Source: Bacteroidales bacterium WCE2008
Lineage (GTDB): Bacteria > Bacteroidota > Bacteroidia > Bacteroidales > UBA932
NCBI GenBank assembly: GCA_900167925.1
Contig: FUZM01000002.1
Coordinates: 124,001-188,000, forward strand
Direction of reading: 5' to 3'
Length of the DNA: 64,000 bases
Positions 62,751 to 64,000 of this stretch are shown here, piece by piece. The notes under the pieces are model-generated. The model did not search any database, was not told the origin of the DNA, and worked only from the letters and a program-made list of their open reading frames with translations. The first letter of the stretch is position 1. Each line of letters opens with the position of its first letter. The position numbers were made by a program, and so were the translations under genes.

Positions 62751-64000
62751 TTAGAAGCTGTTGCTGACGTTTACCAGGGTTGTGTTCTTCCCTGCCTTGT
62801 TGTTGTCACCGAAGTTGCTGGAGAAGCCGAGCTGGTCGGCCGGCGTCCATGTGAATGTCACGACGACCGGATAATGGTCGGACAATAATATCATTTCCTG
62901 ATTATCCCGGGTCCCAATGCCAAGTTGATCGTAACGATTTCTTACGACCATCTCACTGGTAAGGGTGACATCATGGACGGTCGAATGCTGATAGACAAAG
63001 AAATGGTCCAGGCGCTTGTTTGTGAATGGACGCTTACTAGGATGGGTCAGCGGCATGTCAGCTGTGACACGCACCCAGTCAGGTCCCATAAGCTCATCGA
63101 CGTTTATCATAGCGTTATAGTCTCCTGGAACGATTTCAGGAGTAGCATTAAAGTCACCACACAGGAAAACAGGCTTGTCGCAGTTGAAGTAACGACTGTT
63201 GAACCATTTGTTCAGAGAGTCAACCTGACGCTGTCTTCCCGCATCGCACAATCCAATATGGACAGATGCGAACACACAGTCCTCGGTTTCCAGGACAGAG
63301 ACACAGCGAGTCTCCTCATTCTTGGTTCCAGTCTGGTTTCCGTTGGAATCCCATATAGGGTAAGAGATGGTATGGCCAGACGCATCTTTATTTGGAAGCG
63401 GAATCTTGCGGGAGGTAATCTCCGGATGTTCAGCAGAGTCGAAGAGAACAGCATTCCCGTATCCTTCATTATCGGAGTAGGCTATCGCTGCGGCGAAATG
63501 GTGTTTCCATGTCTTCTGCCCTGATGGACGCAGCGCGTTCATCCGGCTCTTGAGCTGGCTTGCCTGGTTGACATAGCCCGTTCTTTCGCGATTATTGTCA
63601 ACTTCATTGAGACCGACAAGAGTTGCCCCGGTTGCATTTATGACAGCAGCGATATCATCATATATATTGCGGTCAGCAAGGAATGATTTGTTTTCAACCA
63701 ACCTGTTATACATGTCGAATATGCATACATTGTATGTCATCATGGTTACGGTCTTGGAGACAGGAGCCACGGAGTCGCTCGTGGTGCCGGACACGGCAGT
63801 CCCGTTCATGTTGACAGAGAAAGCGGTAGCCTTGCCTGAGAAGAATTCGAGGCTTTTTCCGGACGGCACGGTGACAGTCTTCTCGTAATTCCTGTTATTC
63901 TTTGTGGTAACCCTTACCTTGAAGGTCTTCCCTGCCGTGAATGCTGCCGGGAGACAGGTGAAATGCAGTACGAGAGTCTTGTTGCTTACGGAAAGGTTCG
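62751..64000 (-). CDS. Endonuclease/exonuclease/phosphatase-family protein with fimbrillin-like N-terminal region (5' end outside window)
   Basis: The frame is open through the right edge, so the GTG at 63869 is not the true start; at least 416 residues are present. The edge-proximal 90 residues (FKVRVTTKNNRNYEKTV, then GKATAFSVNMNG) look like the end of a fimbrillin-type beta domain. The rest is an EEP fold: MTYNVCIFD, GLNEVD, VFASVHIGL, LCGDFNATPE, KRLDHFFVYQ and LLSDHYPVVV, the full set of metal and catalytic residues. Substrate may be nucleic acid, inositol phosphate or sphingomyelin. Probably a lipoprotein, but that part is out of view. Confidence 0.85.
   Translation of the reverse strand, partial: NLSVSNKTLVLHFTCLPAAFTAGKTFKVRVTTKNNRNYEKTVTVPSGKSLEFFSGKATAFSVNMNGTAVSGTTSDSVAPVSKTVTMMTYNVCIFDMYNRLVENKSFLADRNIYDDIAAVINATGATLVGLNEVDNNRERTGYVNQASQLKSRMNALRPSGQKTWKHHFAAAIAYSDNEGYGNAVLFDSAEHPEITSRKIPLPNKDASGHTISYPIWDSNGNQTGTKNEETRCVSVLETEDCVFASVHIGLCDAGRQRQVDSLNKWFNSRYFNCDKPVFLCGDFNATPEIVPGDYNAMINVDELMGPDWVRVTADMPLTHPSKRPFTNKRLDHFFVYQHSTVHDVTLTSEMVVRNRYDQLGIGTRDNQEMILLSDHYPVVVTFTWTPADQLGFSSNFGDNNKAGKNTTLVNVSNSF

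Noticed and set aside
63869-63869. GTG at 63869 as the start of the EEP protein
   Set aside because: The same frame stays open with sensible beta-domain sequence to the window edge.

Overview
The window reads as chromosome from a gut-type member of the Bacteroidales (Bacteroidota). The reasons are a SusC/SusD polysaccharide-utilisation locus with a hybrid-two-component-like regulator, many lipoproteins, fimbrillin-like domains, Bacteroidota-specific families (TamL, GSCFA, DUF4301, GIN-domain protein), and promoters of the TTTG-N19/20-TAnnTTTG type in front of several genes. Base composition is roughly even and coding density is high. I cannot name the species from sequence alone.

Layout. 1-6000: housekeeping and transport genes (tail of a PlsC-type acyltransferase, MscS channel, cysteate-synthase-like PLP enzyme, Ca/Na exchanger, quinone-reductase fusion, RlmD), almost all on the minus strand. 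6093-24904: one polysaccharide/glycoprotein-utilisation locus on the plus strand: a sensor-regulator with a degenerate kinase core, SusC, SusD, GH92 mannosidase, BSP-type metallopeptidase, a second GH92, two tandem discoidin-calpain lipoproteins and a terminal lipoprotein. This is the most interesting region. Two mannosidases and three predicted peptidases behind one SusCD pair suggest capture and dismantling of mannosylated glycoprotein, sugar and protein together. 24962-29323: LytTR regulator, small ExbB-like membrane protein, double SGNH hydrolase, two small beta-barrel proteins. 29423-43815: core metabolism and maintenance (acetyltransferase, RarA, TamL, TrmH-type methylase, SDR plus aldehyde dehydrogenase pair, deaminase plus purine nucleoside phosphorylase, CNNM-type protein, NadE, GdhA). 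44016-49247: coiled-coil protein, ZapA, a probable 6S RNA, RNase Y, DsbD, GSCFA protein. 49306-55842: UshA-like nucleotidase, Ffh, small AraC regulator, and a GntR/ABC/GIN-domain operon with a perfect operator next to its promoter. 56009-60315: a fimbrillin/DUF4874/DUF4832 lipoprotein and a DUF4301 protein. 60366-64000: tRNA-Ala(GGC) followed by an accessory-looking strip: hairpin-rich repeat, Fic protein with an inverted repeat at its promoter, a regulator remnant with a nonsense codon, two tandem mini-ORFs, and an endonuclease/exonuclease/phosphatase lipoprotein running off the right edge.

All assignments are by reading motifs; no database search was run. No CRISPR array, rRNA, transposase or integrase was seen.
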